Source: Chromera velia (lineage: Eukaryota > Sar > Chromeraceae). Taken from it: a stretch of 26,973 nucleotides of DNA. Under the pieces are notes generated by a model. It had not been told where the DNA came from. It saw only the letters and a program-made list of their open reading frames with translations, and did no database searches. The stretch covers positions 1-26,973 of the forward strand of contig JAHBMJ010001720.1 in assembly GCA_018398765.1 (NCBI GenBank), given 5' to 3'. Both the position numbers and the translations under genes were made by a program. Below, piece after piece: positions 1 to 9,294 of this stretch; positions within the stretch are counted from its first letter, which is position 1; each line of letters opens with the position of its first letter.

Positions 1-3000
1 GAGGTGGTGAAGATGCTGCTTGATGCGCGGGCAGATGTGAAGGCAGTCAACAAGGTCTGTTGTGTCTCAGCCAAAGACGCTTCTGGCTGGCAGCCTTAGC
101 TCATGCGTTTCTCCCTGCTGGGTCATCGCCACCCTTCTTCTTGGTCGCGCGCGCGTGTGTGTGTGTGTGTGTCCTTGAGTGCTTCAGCTCTTTGCCAGTG
201 GCATTTATCTGTCCGTGGCTCCTGAACGTTTTCGCTTCATGCAGTGGGGGCAGACAGCTTTGCATTGGGCGCTTTCAAGGCCGGAAGCGCCCCTTAAGAT
301 CGTGAAGATGCTCCTCGCTGCAGGGGCAGATGTGAAGGCGGCTGACGAGGTTGGTTATTTTGTTGTGTTGTGCCCTCTAAATGCTTCTCTCTTATCACTT
401 TCTTGTTGCCGGTCTTCAGTACCTCAGCATTCTGTCTTCATTTGTGCCACGTCCATTCTTGAGCGGCAGTACGGAATCTCTGCGCTCCATTGTTGAGCCC
501 ATTCATATGTCCTGCTTTAATGCAGCAGTCTGGTCAGACAGCGCTACATAGTGCGGTTTCAAGCAATCGAGCGTCCTCAGAGATTGTAGAAGTGCTGGTG
601 GCGGCGGGGGCAGACGTGAAAGCAACAGACAGGGTAAGTCCGTTTCCTGATAAAAGTTTCAGTTTTCATGTTCTGTGAGTCACTCGCTGACGGTGCTTGT
701 TGCTTTGGGGCAAGAATCGGCTTTGAAGGAACAGGGGAGGAGGAAGAATGGGCAGCAGAATACCATCAGAGTCACAACTGAAAGACAACCACCCGCGCAT
801 GCAGGAGGCCGACTCATTTCTTCCCGTCGCCTTTCATGTGTCTCTCTGCAGGAGAATAGAACGGCACCTCAGATTGCCATGGAGATGGGAAACAGTGAAG
901 TGACTCGTTATCTTCAAGTGATGGAGAGATGGGAATGTATGAAAGGGTCTCTGCAGCTGTCTCTGGAAGGCATGGCTCTATGCATGCAGGAACGTCTCGC
1001 TCTCCTGCGACAGGAAGCTGTTGTGTGTCCTGCTTCTCCTTCTTCTGGAGCGGAAACCGAAAAGGAGGTAGAGGGTCTCTGGGGTCTGCCGGCAGCTGCG
1101 TGGATGGAGGTTTTGGGGATTCTGGAAGAGTTGGGGAGTGTGGGGGATGGAGGAGAAATGGGGCACTCGGACTCGTACCTCTCTTCCGCATCCACCTCCC
1201 CTTCTCCCTTTTGTCATTCTCCTTGCTCCACGAAAAGCCTGAACCCAAGAGCCGAAGAAGAGACCTAATTGCCCCCCTCCCTCTTGAACTCCCTCCACAT
1301 TTCAGACACCCCCCCATCTCTGACCGTTTTCCGTCTCTCTTGTCTTCTTGACAGAGGGGGGAGGGCTCTTCAGGATGTTAGGAATGTGGTGAAGCGGATT
1401 CGTGCTTTCAGGGCTCTCCAGAAGTCCATCACCAAGAGGGTGGAGGAGGCCAATAGAAGCCGAGCCTCGGGCCCCTCCGAGACGCCGGTCTGTCCGATAA
1501 CGGCTGAAGAAACAGCGGACAGAGATCAGAAAAGAAAGGAGATACGGGACTTCTTTGAGACAGCAGTAAAATTGGGGGTGTCTGTTCTTGAAGACTTGCA
1601 GTCTTTGGTTCAGTCGGGATATGGCGGGGTTGAGAGTGAGGATGTGGGGGGGATTGCATCCGTGGAGGCGCTTGCAAAGCGTCTGGAAGGACTTTTACGG
1701 CTCATTGATGCCAGCGCTAACCTTCCTCCGTCCAAGCCTGCAGGCCTCTCAGCCGTTCCTTTGAAGGAAATTTGCAGAGAAGCCCACGCTCTATCCAAGA
1801 GCTGGGTTGAGGCACGCAGTTCCATAGTCAGGGGAGCCCGTAAAGCTTCGAAGAGTGCATGGAGGCGAGCAGGTGCAGCCTTTAAAAAGATGCAACATGA
1901 TGGGCCGTCCGTCTTATGCAATGCCTGTGCAGAGTTGGAGAAGGCGGAAAGAAACGAGGCAGAATTGATGCATGATATGAGACAGTTGGAAGAGAAGTGC
2001 CCAGGGATGGGGGCAGGTCATCAGATTGCGGGAAGGTTTGTTGAAAGATGTTGGGAGGTAGTGTGGCGTCTGCACAAGTTCAGTCGAGGCGCCTCGACTC
2101 TTCTCACAGAACTTGAGAAGGCACTTGCAGAGGCAGAGAGGGAGGGGAAGGAGATCCGAGAGGGCTTTTCTCTCTCTCATACGTGGTCTAGAGATGTTCC
2201 TCAAGAGGGGGCCGTAACAGAGGGGCCTCTTGTGAATCTGGACAAGCTGGTGAGGGAGGAGGGGGAAATGAGGGATGCGGAGAAGCTCCTCGAGCTCGAG
2301 GTGCAAGTGGCAACCATGAAAGGGAAAAAAGAAGAGGCGGCAGGACTGAAGAAACAATTAGAGGATGTCAGGGCTAGCGCTGTCGAGCGCGACCTCCCTT
2401 CGAAAATCGCCTGCGAGCGTGCACGTCTGCTTTCCTTAGCATCCCGTCACTTCCCTGAGCTTCTTAGCGAAGGGAATGATTTCCTTCGCCGAGTCCGTCT
2501 GGACCTTGAGGAGGTTGCACACAGTGCATCCCTTCTCCAGGCCGGAGTGGTCCTGCGGGGTCGCTCCTCTCGTCGGGATTTTTCCGATGAGAGGGTGATC
2601 TCTGATCCCTCCACGAACACCCGCCATACGCGGGTGTCTGTTTGTTTGGACAGAGGCGGTATGCAATGGATCTTGAAAAGATACGACATAGCAGGGGGGG
2701 TTGCTTGTCGGTATTTCTATCGACAGGTCGCACTGCTACACGAGCTGCGACATCCTCATCTGGTGCCTGTCGTTGGTGTGTGGCAAGAAGGGGAGCACGG
2801 GTTCGTGCAGATGCCGTGGTATTCGGGGGGGGACCTACGGGCGTGGATGGCAGAGAGGCCTGCAGAGGGGAGAAGGGACGCTCGTCAGAGTCTCCGTCTC
2901 GCTGAAGACCTCCTCCTTGCACTCGCCTTCCTTCACGAGAAGGGGAAGGTGCACTGCGATGTCAAGCCGCAGAACATCTTCCTGACAGAGAGGGGTCGGG

Positions 3001-4075
3001 CGGTGTTGGGGGACTTCGACGGCGTGAAAGAGGGCAATCATCAGCACACCACTATTCTGCACATTACCAGACATTATCTGGCACCGGAGGTCAGGGGGGG
3101 AGAGGACATGACGGCTGAGGCAGACGTTTTTGCCGCTGGCCTTGTTCTCTCAGAATTGTTGGGGGGAGGGGTGCTCGAGGGAGACCCCCAAAGGGCGACT
3201 TCATTCCGTGAGCTCTCAGATCGTATGAAGTCTCCCGATCCCTCTGCACGTCCGACAGCCGCCGTCGCCCTCCACAGTCCCCTCTTTTCCCGAGAGACTG
3301 CTGAGACCGCGCAGTGCATCGTGTGCCGCGACGTGATCCTGTGCGACCGCGGCCTGCAGTGCTCTGAGAGCGCCCGTCACTTCCTTTGTGCCGACTGTCT
3401 CAACGGCCACGTTGCACGAACGTGCATGTTGACCCTGAGTATAGCGATGTGCGCGCACGGTTCAAGGCCGCTGACTGCAAAGTCACGTGCGTTCATCCTG
3501 GTTGCCCGTCTGCGCCCTACCCGACAGCAGGTCTCTCTCAACTCCTCCGTCCGGAGGTGCACGCCGCCTGGGAAGCGGCACGTGCCGAAGTAGCAGAAGA
3601 GAGGGTGTGACAAGAGATGGAGACTGAGTTCAAAGAGAGACTGCAAAGGGCACTGAGGGAGGACGGGGCGCAGAGGAAAGTCAGGGAGATTGCGGAGGAC
3701 ATTCTCACCCTCAAGTGTCCCCGATGTCGCTCCGCCTTTTTGGACTATGAAGGCTGTGCAGCACTGACTTGCGCTACTTGCCGCTGCGGCTTCTGTGCCT
3801 ATTGTTTGAGGGATTGTGGGAGGGATGCACATGGTCACGTGCCTGATTGCGCGGTAGCGATTGAGATTGGGAACCGCAAGAAGATTCGATTCGGCATGTT
3901 CCCCGACCGACCGGGCAGTACAGACAGGTCGATGTGGAGTTTGTTCTTGAGGGAAAGGCAGGGGGACAGAGTGAAGGAAGCAGTGAGGGGACTGGAGGCT
4001 GAAGATCGGGCAGAGGTGATGAGACTTTTAAATCCCTTGCTGAACGAGAGGGGAATTCAGTTAAGGGAATTTTGA
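1..4075 (+). CDS. Ankyrin / coiled-coil / protein kinase / RING-zinc-cluster fusion gene, 5' partial, reading frame broken near its 3' end
   Basis: Proposed exons are 1-54, 245-349, 529-633, 852-1174 and 1355-4075, all with GT-AG borders; the 1174/1355 junction is the least certain. The first exons encode ankyrin repeats (GQTALHxA...AAGADVKAxD). A helical, charged region follows (about 1360-2500). The kinase domain lies at about 2560-3270, with the lysine in WILKRY, HCDVKPQN at about 2949-2975, DFD at about 3012 and APEV at about 3081. Next come a RING-like cluster (CIVC...CADC) and a second cysteine cluster (CPRCRSAFLDYEGCAALTC...CGFCAYC...HVPDC). The protein probably senses partners through ankyrin repeats and couples phosphorylation to ubiquitin transfer; this is inferred from domains. 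The coding frame changes near 3418 and meets TGA at 3608-3610, yet similar protein continues on both sides. It may therefore be a young pseudogene, an assembly error, or a gene with ultra-short introns. Confidence 0.75.
146..172 (+). repeat. (CG)n(TG)n alternating tract in an ankyrin-gene intron
   Basis: A short run of CG dinucleotides passes directly into TG dinucleotides inside the intron 55-244. Alternating purine-pyrimidine with a CG core is the classical Z-DNA-prone composition. Confidence 0.9.
245..349 (+). repeat. Ankyrin-repeat exon cassette, copy 2 (105 bp, phase 0)
   Basis: The exon starts after an atgcag acceptor and ends before gttggt. It encodes exactly 35 residues, WGQTALHWALS...LKIVKMLLAAGADVKAADE, which is one ankyrin repeat. 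Both borders are phase 0, so the exon can be duplicated or skipped without breaking the frame. The end of the preceding repeat is seen in exon 1-54 (EVVKMLLDARADVKAVNK). Confidence 0.85.
529..633 (+). repeat. Ankyrin-repeat exon cassette, copy 3 (105 bp, phase 0)
   Basis: The exon lies between an ag acceptor and a gtaagt donor. It encodes SGQTALHSAVSS...IVEVLVAAGADVKATDR, again 35 residues and phase 0 at both ends. The acceptor could sit three bases earlier, at 526, because the sequence reads tgcagcag. It matches the 245-349 exon in protein and in length, so the two look like products of exon duplication. Confidence 0.85.
3417..3421 (+). other. Frame break in the RING region of the kinase-RING gene
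   Basis: Upstream the protein reads ...HFLCADCLNGHVAR in the kinase frame. Downstream the likely protein NVHVDPEYSDVRARFKAADC continues in the frame that lacks one base. One missing base in gcacgaacg would restore a single frame. As an alternative, a 29-bp GT-AG segment (3411-3439) would also change the frame correctly if removed, but it would be exceptionally short for this locus, where other introns exceed 150 bp. Confidence 0.7.
3608..3610 (+). other. In-frame TGA inside the zinc-cluster linker
   Basis: The frame carrying DCKVTCVHPGCPSAPY and AAWEAARAEVAEERV stops at TGA, and the same frame resumes at once with QEMETEFKERLQ and the second cysteine cluster. A helix-like linker runs across the stop. 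A CGA to TGA transition would explain it. Removing a 33-bp GT-AG stretch (3582-3614) would also bypass it in frame. Confidence 0.75.
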
Positions 4076-4800
4076 AGAATACGGGGTGGGGGGGTTACTG
4101 AGCTCTGTAGAGGGTTCATCAGGGTTTCCTGACTCCTTCCTCTGCGTTGTGCGTTTGAGGAATACTCAACAGTGTGAAGAGTCGTCTTTAGAAAGCTCGG
4201 CGAATGCAGACCGCAGAGAGAGCTTCTGCCGAAGTTTCTGTGAGCACTGAGGAAGTGCAGTGTATATCATTTTTTGTATTTGACTTCTGCCTCAGCAGTC
4301 ACGGTACGAAAATGGCAAGGTACAGGTCTTCAACTTGACTGGTGTTCCAGAGAACATTAGAGTGGGGCTCGTTTCACTATCGTGCAGATGAAAAGAAGAT
4401 TCGTGTGTTACTCTTTCCCTGTTTGCCCCTCTTTTCAATCGCAGAAGAGGGCTATAAAGAGGGCAGACTATAAGGTGAACCATTCTCTGTATCCCACAGT
4501 ACCACTGGGTATACCACCCTGTGTTCTCTGCCCGTTCCTGGTAGTAATCAATGTATCCTTGCAACTGAAAATTAGCTTCAAATCCGAGCTTAAATCAAGT
4601 CAGTGTTTTCCCGTTTGAGCCGGCCCGGGTTTCATTCAGATTCACTATAACGTTGATATAAACTTAATTTCATACCTAGTTTCATCTTTGTTTTACTTTA
4701 GCGTAATGATTTTCAGAAGGTGAGGTGTGCACACGGTCTGGATAACACAGAAGCATTCTAGATCTCTAAGCAAGGTACTTAGGGTTATTTTCAATTTTTT
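4076..4800. other. Spacer without a supported gene
   Basis: This is the downstream flank of the kinase-RING gene. Open frames are short and have no recognisable protein. A TATA-like string (GGCTATAAAG) occurs near 4449 but no gene follows it in a usable position. Composition becomes increasingly A+T-rich from about 4620. Confidence 0.7.
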
Positions 4801-4839
4801 AAAACTAGTTAAAAAAAAAAAATTTTTTTACTAGTTTTT
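4801..4839. repeat. A/T-rich palindrome with ACTAGT arms
   Basis: AAAACTAGTTAAAA at the left is mirrored by TTTTACTAGTTTT at the right around an A-run/T-run centre. This forms a nearly perfect hairpin of about 39 bp. It lies about 75 bp left of the inverted-repeat element and may be part of an older insertion or a cruciform-prone site. Confidence 0.7.
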
Positions 4840-4910
4840 TTCTGATGTCAAATTAAAAAGTATATTGTTTAAGTGCTGTTCATGTGTTGCAGTATGCACG
4901 AATCAACAAG

Positions 4911-4915
4911 TATTG
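4911..4915. repeat. Left target-site duplication TATTG
   Basis: The five bases TATTG directly precede the terminal inverted repeat TGTTGTGTTCCGCCTT. The same five bases directly follow the opposite terminus at 5140-5144. Confidence 0.7.
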
Positions 4916-5139
4916 TGTTGTGTTCCGCCTTTAAGGGTCGACGCATAAGCTGTATCCCCGTTTCACCGCACTTTGCCGGGCCTAGAGCTTGTGACGAAAC
5001 TAGTGACGAAATAATTGTGGTCGGACGGGCGAGTGCATCGCGCGGCCCCAGAAAGCTCCAGCCTAGGCTTCAGCGGCGGTAAGGCGCGGTGAGGTGGGAA
5101 TGCAGCCTGTGTGTCGACCCTGGAAGGCGGAACACAACA
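4916..5139. mobile_element. 224-bp foldback / MITE-like non-autonomous DNA element
   Basis: The two ends are inverted repeats. The first 16 bases (TGTTGTGTTCCGCCTT) are identical at both termini, and the similarity continues for about 63 bases per arm, including AGGGTCGAC, GCTG and CACCGC. Nearly all mismatches between the arms are transitions. The element is flanked by 5-bp direct repeats TATTG (4911-4915 and 5140-5144) and contains no usable reading frame. Long imperfect terminal inverted repeats, small size, target duplication and lack of coding capacity are the signs of a MITE or foldback element moved by a transposase encoded elsewhere. The superfamily cannot be assigned: a 5-bp duplication fits several families. 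Confidence 0.75.
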
Positions 5140-5144
5140 TATTG
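5140..5144. repeat. Right target-site duplication TATTG
   Basis: This exact copy of the left TATTG lies immediately after the terminal AACACAACA of the inverted-repeat element. Confidence 0.7.
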
Positions 5145-5373
5145 CTTTAATAAGTATTGTAACTCTAGTTGTAACCTAGGTTATAACTTATATATAAAAC
5201 TATTGTTTCTGTGTTTAACAGCTAGTGATGATAATGATGATGATTGAGGGTTAAATCCTAGATTTAGCGACGCCAAATCCCAAGCCACTAGCAAGGCTTT
5301 GAGGACAACCCAGAGCACACATTCATGGGGGAGGGGGATGAGGAAGCCTGCATGCCAATCGGATCGATTCGCT

Positions 5374-5679
5374 TCAACTTGCCTTAATATACGCAGCAGC
5401 CTTATCGACAGAATGGACCTTCTTGAGACAGTCAGCTATAGCTTTGGAACCGCTTCTAGGCAGAATTATGCACAACAGCAACACCATATCCTTCATTTTT
5501 TTCTTATTATCAGAAGTGCCCCTCCCGGTTGCACCTGCAATGCGTTGTGCGATCTGTATTCTTATGTTAATGGGCGTTTTCTGCTTCACAATTTCGTACA
5601 GTTCTTTCAGCCTGTTCCGTTCCCTGATATAATACAGTATGTTATAATGGTAAATAAATGTTGTTGCAGACTTGCAGTG
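5374..5679 (-). other. Orphan open frame, possible coding remnant (about 101 codons)
   Basis: The minus strand is open from a TAA at 5680-5682 to a TGA at 5374-5376. The translation has a plausible helical, charged stretch (YYIRERNRLKELYEIVKQK), then MKDMVLLLCIILP and the end SVDKAAAYIKAS. No ATG sits near its start, so if real it is a terminal exon or the remnant of a transposon protein. An open frame this long is notable in A+T-rich spacer, but I recognise no family. Confidence 0.25.
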
Positions 5680-5719
5680 TTATACAACTATCGTTTTTAT
5701 ATTGTAAAGTGTTCTATAT

Positions 5720-5724
5720 ATACT

Positions 5725-5761
<37 letters not shown>

Positions 5762-5830
5762 TTCAAGTTGATCGAAATCATCGTTAAAAAAAAAAAAAAA
5801 ACTTGAATGCCTTGGAGACCTTTTTTTTTT
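5720..5830. repeat. (AT)n microsatellite, poly(A) and poly(T) runs
   Basis: About 14 AT units at 5730-5757 are followed by a 16-17 base A-run near 5786 and a T-run near 5820. The close A-run/T-run pair could be the tail of an old retroposon, but no body is recognisable. Confidence 0.8.
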
Positions 5831-6506
5831 TAATAAACCGCGATTAACCCTTAGCTCGTGGAGTAGAATTGAGTCTAGACATGTACATTCCAGAATGAAA
5901 ATCTCTGAATTCTAAAAAAATCCTGTAAATTCTATAAATTAATTTAATTGATTCTAATAAATTAATAAATTCCACTAAAAAATTCTGTGCTGTTTTATAT
6001 ATTGAGTACAATCCTACTATAGCTAGTACTATAGCAGCTCGACGTATGTAAATATATTTATTTTAATGATATTTGTCCTTTAATTTAGCTGATCGACTTC
6101 CACTATAACCTTCAGAACATGAGAGATGCGACATGCTTTTAACATTCTCTTGCTGCCTAAGCACAGTCACGGTCATTTGGCTGCGAGCATGACAAGGTAG
6201 CTGTCATCTCAGCTCAGAAGTAGCTCATAATTCCCTGACACTTCTGGGCATGCGTGAATTCGAAACAAATTTTTCAGAAATCTTCGCGCCGTCAATCAAT
6301 CTAATGTAAGTGGGCTGCTGTGGCCCCAAATCCTGGCCCAAATGTTCCACCAAGCATCCAAGCACCGCTCCCCCCCTCCCCCCCCATGATTTCAATTGTA
6401 CTCAGTTGGGGCAGCGGCTCCATCTGCCGACATGTTTCAACCTCCCCGAGGCTTATGGCCCACTCCTCCACAGTCCGTCCGTCCTGCCTCCTTCAATGAA
6501 TCGCTC
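5831..6506. other. A+T-rich spacer and 3' flank of the minus-strand gene
   Basis: The stretch 5880-6100 is very A+T-rich and has no protein-like frame. The stretch 6300-6506 is C-rich and lies just past the stop codon of the large minus-strand gene, so it probably holds that gene's 3' untranslated region. Confidence 0.6.
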
Positions 6507-6596
6507 TTACACGGGGGGCGCGTGGTTGAAGAGGAAGTAGAGGGCCGAGTACATATGGTCCTCGTGAATCTGGAGGGGCCAACCGGTAGCAGGATC
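6507..6596 (-). other. Terminal exon of the giant gene
   Basis: After a cccgtgcag acceptor the minus strand encodes DPATGWPLQIHEDHMY, then SALYFLFNHAPPV and TAA. It is only 30 codons including the stop and is easily missed by frame scans. Its phase 0 start joins exactly to the phase 0 end of exon 7048-6968 (...FAKRSVDVLN). Confidence 0.75.
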
Positions 6597-6875
6597 CTGC
6601 ACGGGTCAATCGAGAGTTTGAGAGCGGCGAATGAATAGATGAATAAGAGAAAAAGAGATGGAGGGAATCGTACTGCTTCCCCGCCAAACTGTACTGCACC
6701 AACAGTCTGTACTTCACTCAGTCGGTCTTTGACTCAGCAACTATCAAGACGTAGTCGTCTGCTGATGAATGATTCTTTGATGGAAGAAGATTCGGCCCAT
6801 GCAAAAGCAGTCACTTCAAACGACTATCAGGCAGAGACAGTCAACGCTCTCATCTCGGTTCAGTTCCCTTACGAA

Positions 6876-6910
<35 letters not shown>

Positions 6911-8071
6911 CCCCCACCCCTTTCCTTCTCTTCCCTCTCCTTCTTCCCCCCGACTCGACTCACTCACGTTCAGGACGTCGACGCTTCTCTTAGCGAATTC
7001 CTCACATGACACCCCGTTCTTTTTGCTCTCCTCAAGCAGAGTCAAGATCTGCAAAAGGAAAGGAAAGGGGAACCACGCACCCTACGGATTTGCGTCTATA
7101 GCAGGAAGGGATAAAAGCGGGTGATGGGGAGTGAAAGACACAGGGATGCTCGAGAGAAGCATGTGTAGGTCACTCCTGACACTACCATCTGTGAGATATC
7201 GCCACGAGTGCGGTGCTGACATGCAGACAGGTTGGCAGTTCAATTGGTGGAAAAGCCAGAGGGCCTCGTGGTTCGGCAAAGTCAACGACCTGTAACAAAA
7301 CACACTCAAATGCGGAAATGCAGAAGACGTATGCATCCTTTTCATCTGTTGCTCCCTGCCTCTCTCTCATTCCGTCTGTCTGACTGACCTTGTTTCTGGT
7401 CGAGAGATGTTGAGGCTGACTGAAGAGGATAGCCAGGAAGTTGCATGCAACCTCTGAAGAGGGAAGCTCCTCTCTTGCCCTGGCAAGTGCCTTCTGCTCC
7501 CCCTCCAGGCTGTTTTCATTCTCATTCTCAGTCAACTTCTCACTTCCAGAAGAAGAGACTCCGTTCTGTGCTGCTGCCCCATTCCCCGTTTGGCTCTCCT
7601 GAGCACGACGCCTCTCTCCTTCCAAAACCATCTGCAAGGCCATGTCCCTCGCGGCCTCTGGCTCTTCTCCTCCAATTCCCCCCCCAGCAGCAGAAGACGA
7701 AGAAGGAACAGCACCCCTCAATCCGGAGGTGCTCATGCTGTTCCTATTCCTCCCCCCCTCCGCTCCATGCAGGCCCAACACCTCACTGTCCGCCCTCGCC
7801 GATCCCGCGTCCCCTCCCGAGAACGAAAGGAGAGGGGTGGGACGCGTGCCTGTCGTGACGTCCGACCCATTTCCGTCAAGATAGCGGGAGGCCTCCCCGT
7901 CCCCCTCCCCGTCGCTCTCTCTCCCTCCCCTTCCCCCCGCGTTGTCTTGGTCGTCGTCGTCGTCCGCAGAACGGAAGAGCGCCTCTCTGTTCTCCAACCT
8001 CTGAAGAAACTCCAACTCTCTGCAACAATTATGTCCACACATATACTTGCATACACACACATACTTGCGCG

Positions 8072-8116
<45 letters not shown>

Positions 8117-8280
8117 TCATTTACTCACACACGGAGGGAGGGAGGAAGGGAGGGAAGTAGTAAGGCGAACGAGGTTCGCAAGGACACAAAGTGACAAAAT
8201 CCATCGTATACTTTCTCTCCGCAGATGGACAAGCGTGTCTGCTGCCTACTGGTAGCCGTCAGACAGGAAAGGCTGAGAGC

Positions 8281-8325
<45 letters not shown>

Positions 8326-9254
8326 CTGTACGTCTGCTGACTCGATTGCCCTCTCGAGTTGGGCGTTGATTCTCATCAGCTCTCTCTCGTCCGCATCCGC
8401 ATCGCCGCCCTCTCCCCCCCCATCGATGCCTACGTCTCCCTCCCACTCCCCTTCCACCCCCTCCTCCCCCAGACCCACAAACTCCCCATCTGAATTCCCC
8501 AGACTGCTGCCAAGCCCTCCACCCGCACCTCCCGCTGCCACACCAATCGACGCGAAGGGGGGCCCGGCAGCGGCTGCCGCATTTCCTGTCGATGCCACAG
8601 CCCAGGGCCTCCCTGTAACCTGACGGCCATGGGCGACTTCGGAGTTTTGGTCTTCTCCTTGGATCGTCTGGCGGATCGCGGTGGCCGGAGAGGCACAGGC
8701 AGAAGAGCTCTGCTGTGTCCCTTCAGCCTGGTCTTTCACTTTCTCCTCTGTCCCTCCTGCTCCTGCGTTGCTTTCGGGCTGCTGCTGTTGGGGAACGGAC
8801 GGAGAGGGAGAGGGAGTGAGGGCAGTCGAGAGCTTTGGAGAGAGGGCGAGGGACTGCGAAGGTGACTGGGGCGGGGCGTCTCCCAGTTGCTTGATTGCCC
8901 TCAGGAGTTTTTTCCTGGGGCCAAGAGGCAGACCCAACTCCTTCAAGTCGGACTCCTCAAGCAACAGGAGGGCCTGCAAACAATCAAGCAAGCAAACAAT
9001 CAATCAATCAAGCAAGCAAGCGTTTGTGCATCTGCAATAAGAGGAGAGGCGAGGCGAGCGGGTTGAAAAAAGAGAAAGACCCAACGGGCACATCAAAGAA
9101 CGACACACGTCTTTCTTTTCTCTACAACACGGGATGTCCGTTTCCTGATTGATTGAAGTATGCAGCCACCAAACAGGCGGACGGAAGTTCAGCGCAGAAT
9201 CATCGCGCTAGAGGTAAGACAATTCATCCTTACCGCTTTCTTCGACAGACAACA

Positions 9255-9294
<40 letters not shown>

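Noticed and set aside
814-1317. Minus-strand open frames opposite the ankyrin-kinase gene
   Set aside because: Low-complexity translations without domains, overlapping well-supported plus-strand coding sequence.
3608-3610. TGA read as tryptophan or selenocysteine
   Set aside because: The proposed kinesin and giant-gene frames fit the standard code, the kinesin and the proposed right-end exon both end at TGA, no SECIS-like structure was noticed, and a frame break lies nearby, so recoding is less likely than damage or assembly error.
5221-5293. Possible tRNA gene (GGGTTAAATCC resembles a T-arm, with GCTAGTG/CACTAGC ends)
   Set aside because: The spacing does not give D, anticodon and T arms, and the conserved GGTTC loop is absent.
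7082-7345. Alternative frame SLTLPNHEALWLFHQLNCQ as exon 8 of the giant gene
   Set aside because: It looks protein-like, but its phase (2) cannot be joined to the phase 0 donor at 7388 or to the phase 0 exon at 7048; the VVDFAEPRG frame joins to both.
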